Of a stretch of DNA of 8,048 nucleotides, positions 7,701-8,048 are shown in pieces. This DNA comes from Candidatus Hydrogenedentota bacterium (GTDB lineage Bacteria > Hydrogenedentota > Hydrogenedentia > Hydrogenedentales > CAITNO01), in contig DSBB01000564.1 in assembly GCA_011046175.1 (NCBI GenBank), forward strand, positions 1 to 8,048, written 5' to 3'. Each line of letters opens with the position of its first letter. Positions within the stretch are counted from its first letter, which is position 1. The notes under the pieces are model-generated. The model saw only the letters and a list, made by a program, of their open reading frames with translations. It had not been told where the DNA came from and searched no databases. Position numbers and translations under genes: made by a program.

Positions 7701-7896
7701 TGGCCGCGGTATTGGCGCTGAAATGCGCAATGACACGGGTTTGGCCTCGGCGGGGGGCATACTCGTTTCCGGCATCCTCACACTCATTGTCATGCCTGTA
7801 CTTTACGATCTGTTTACCCGAAAAGCGGGCGGCAGTAAAAACAAAAAACAGCAAAAAGCCGCACAGGAAAACGCCAACGCTCATAAGTCAAAATGA
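4768..7896 (+). CDS. RND-family efflux permease (AcrB/HAE1-like) with an altered proton-relay site
   Basis: This is the inner-membrane pump of the tripartite system. It has 1042 residues, close to AcrB (1049). TM1 is at about 12-28, followed by the family block KMGLEIMPKVDIPYITIITVY. TM2-TM6 lie at about 337-488, TM7 at about 528-546, and TM8-TM12 at about 863-1015. Two large periplasmic porter/docking regions sit between TM1-TM2 and TM7-TM8. Family signatures include YPGASPEEIE, the TM3-TM4 region with GFTLNLPTLLSIGMSVG, PGMIGLFMKPFAL in TM5-6, and TLPLALIGVYYSLYFGG in TM9. In TM4 the AcrB D407-D408 pair aligns with T399-N400 (ILVTNSIVVLES). In TM10 K940 aligns with N928, and in TM11 T978 with I965. 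R971 is kept as R958, and acidic residues E406 and D935 remain at the TM ends. A Lys-rich tail closes the protein. The start ATG follows GGAGGA at 4755-4760 and directly abuts the adaptor stop codon. Export of drugs or other small molecules is likely; the substrate and the driving ion are open. Confidence 0.95.
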   Translation: MFLSNAAVRRPVAMSCLIIGLTLLGLNSYRKMGLEIMPKVDIPYITIITVYPGASPEEIETDIAKRIEDEVVAISGLKHVSSSCIENVCQTLLEFNLDVNVDLAAMDVREKLDLIRADFPEDVEDPKVVKFDVNAKPVISLALTGSVPVDELYDYADNTLRDRISVISGVANVDLIGGAEREVHVLVDRKKLAARGLTTLNLVQALREGVRTIPSGRIRSHGVEYAVKFDAEFRNIALIGDLEISGGNGQRTYIRDVAKVRMSTEELRQIAHVDGRSAIAIKVVKRAESNAVQVIDTVKEAVARLQQELPGGMELVWVTDDGVFTKAMIDSAWLNVGQGILLTALILFLFLYNIRTTLVIAITMPLTIIMGLFFMQMVGFTLNLPTLLSIGMSVGILVTNSIVVLESIVKRLDAGSSPKEAAQIGAKEAFTAVLASAGTNVVVLFPIAIMPGMIGLFMKPFALTMVIVTLVSLFVSFSLTPMLCSLLLKPKKKDSHSPLAYMERAWNYGFDGIVALYRRLLQFTEHYRVAAILLLVGVAAVFVHSLQVGSALGSTMGTEPDRGEIFVKLEFPASNNLARTTENVAVIEKRLQSLPHLRHILTTIGKVEGMFGQSPEGVHMAQILLRFNERTDRKETIDDLMQMAREKIEDFPGILYTLTMPNFTGGQASDIEFEIAGPDLETLDRLALEAQAVANEIPGFSDPDTTVRSGKPELRVRPDRAVLADLGFPATSLGMILRGNIEGITAGTFKREARNYDIVVKFDEEEGREQVDDFLFPAAPGRPMLLANLGTIEEGFAPVQIPRKDKFRISKLFANLEPSLPIGTAVKILSEEFERKTQLPPGYSYQFTGVYEVMSEGIEALIEAGIIAVLLVVLMLAAILESFKQPVLILVTLPLALIGVYYSLYFGGHSMGIFVMMSIVMLIGIVVNNAILIMDQFNVHVASGMPRHGAMVNAACERFRPIAMITLAAVLGMLPLAFGRGIGAEMRNDTGLASAGGILVSGILTLIVMPVLYDLFTRKAGGSKNKKQQKAAQENANAHKSK

Positions 7897-7943
7897 CATC
7901 CTTGAACCCATCCGGAAAACAAAACGTTGAAAGGCACTCCTAT

Positions 7944-7972
7944 TTGAAAACCTCACTACCGGTCTGGATACT
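7944..7972 (+). promoter_or_regulatory. Possible sigma70-type promoter downstream of the pump gene
   Basis: TTGAAA (7944-7949, five of six consensus bases) and GATACT (7967-7972, four of six) are separated by 17 bp. Transcription would begin near 7979, just before the open frames at the edge. This suggests a new transcription unit rather than a continuation of the operon. Such matches also arise by chance in AT-rich intergenic DNA. Confidence 0.3.
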
Positions 7973-7985
7973 GTTTATTTTATGA

Positions 7986-8048
7986 ATGCCTTTTGATAAC
8001 ATGATGGGATTTTTACAGAGTGAATTTACGAATGGGGATTATTGTAAC
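7986..8048 (+). CDS. Possible start of a further gene, cut by the window edge
   Basis: From an ATG at 7986, 21 codons stay open to the last base (starting MPFDNMMGFLQSEF), with further ATGs in frame at 8001 and 8004. No Shine-Dalgarno precedes any of them. A competing start is the ATG at 8032 in another frame (MGIIV), with a weak AGAG at 8017-8020. The fragment is too short to identify, and it may not be coding at all. Confidence 0.25.
   Translation, partial: MPFDNMMGFLQSEFTNGDYCN

Larger units (their letters stand above)
7897..8048. other. 152-bp downstream flank without a visible terminator
   Basis: After the permease stop codon I find no GC-rich stem followed by a T run on either strand. 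The only short inverted repeats are GTCA-AAA-TGAC (7887-7897), which spans the stop codon, and the distant pair AAAGGC (7930-7935) / GCCTTT (7988-7993). Neither resembles a terminator. A possible promoter and a possible gene start in this stretch are listed separately. Confidence 0.5.

Noticed and set aside
1..8048. CRISPR arrays, tRNA/rRNA genes, insertion sequences, attachment sites, toxin-antitoxin or defence genes
   Set aside because: No direct-repeat arrays, terminal inverted repeats, transposase-like proteins or tRNA-like folds were seen on reading both strands. The coding sequence is accounted for by five forward genes.

Overview
The window looks like part of a chromosome of an uncultured-type Gram-negative bacterium. 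Hand counts on parts of the window give about 45-60% G+C. Envelope features support a Gram-negative host: two predicted lipoproteins and a complete tripartite RND efflux apparatus, which needs an outer membrane. The G/W-rich membrane protein at the left edge and the order regulator - outer-membrane factor - adaptor - pump recall genomes of the Planctomycetes/Lentisphaerae/Hydrogenedentes kind. That placement is an impression from memory, not a demonstrated assignment.

Layout, all on the + strand. (1) 1-1374 is the 3' part, probably 5'-truncated, of a polytopic membrane protein of unknown function with an internal repeat. (2) 1375-1516 is a 142-bp intergenic region. It carries a good sigma70-type promoter with an extended -10 (1442-1470), a 23-bp imperfect palindrome over that promoter (1451-1473), and a possible hairpin reaching the ribosome binding site. 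(3) 1517-7896 is a tightly packed four-gene operon: a TetR-family regulator, a TolC-like outer-membrane lipoprotein, a periplasmic adaptor lipoprotein and an RND permease. The first two junctions overlap by exactly 8 nt and the third has no gap, so the genes are almost certainly co-transcribed and translationally coupled. (4) 7897-8048 is a 152-bp tail with no visible terminator, a possible promoter (7944-7972) and the possible start of another gene that runs off the edge.

Working model: the TetR protein binds the palindrome over its own promoter and so represses itself and the whole pump. A ligand, unknown but presumably a pump substrate or a related stress compound, releases it. The permease in the inner membrane, the lipid-anchored adaptor in the periplasm and the TolC-like channel in the outer membrane then form an export conduit.

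The most notable point is in the permease. The residues that form the proton relay in AcrB (D407, D408, K940, T978) align by eye with T399, N400, N928 and I965, so no carboxylate or lysine remains at the usual coupling site. Nothing else suggests a new type of system: I see no CRISPR array, mobile element, RNA gene or toxin/defence locus.
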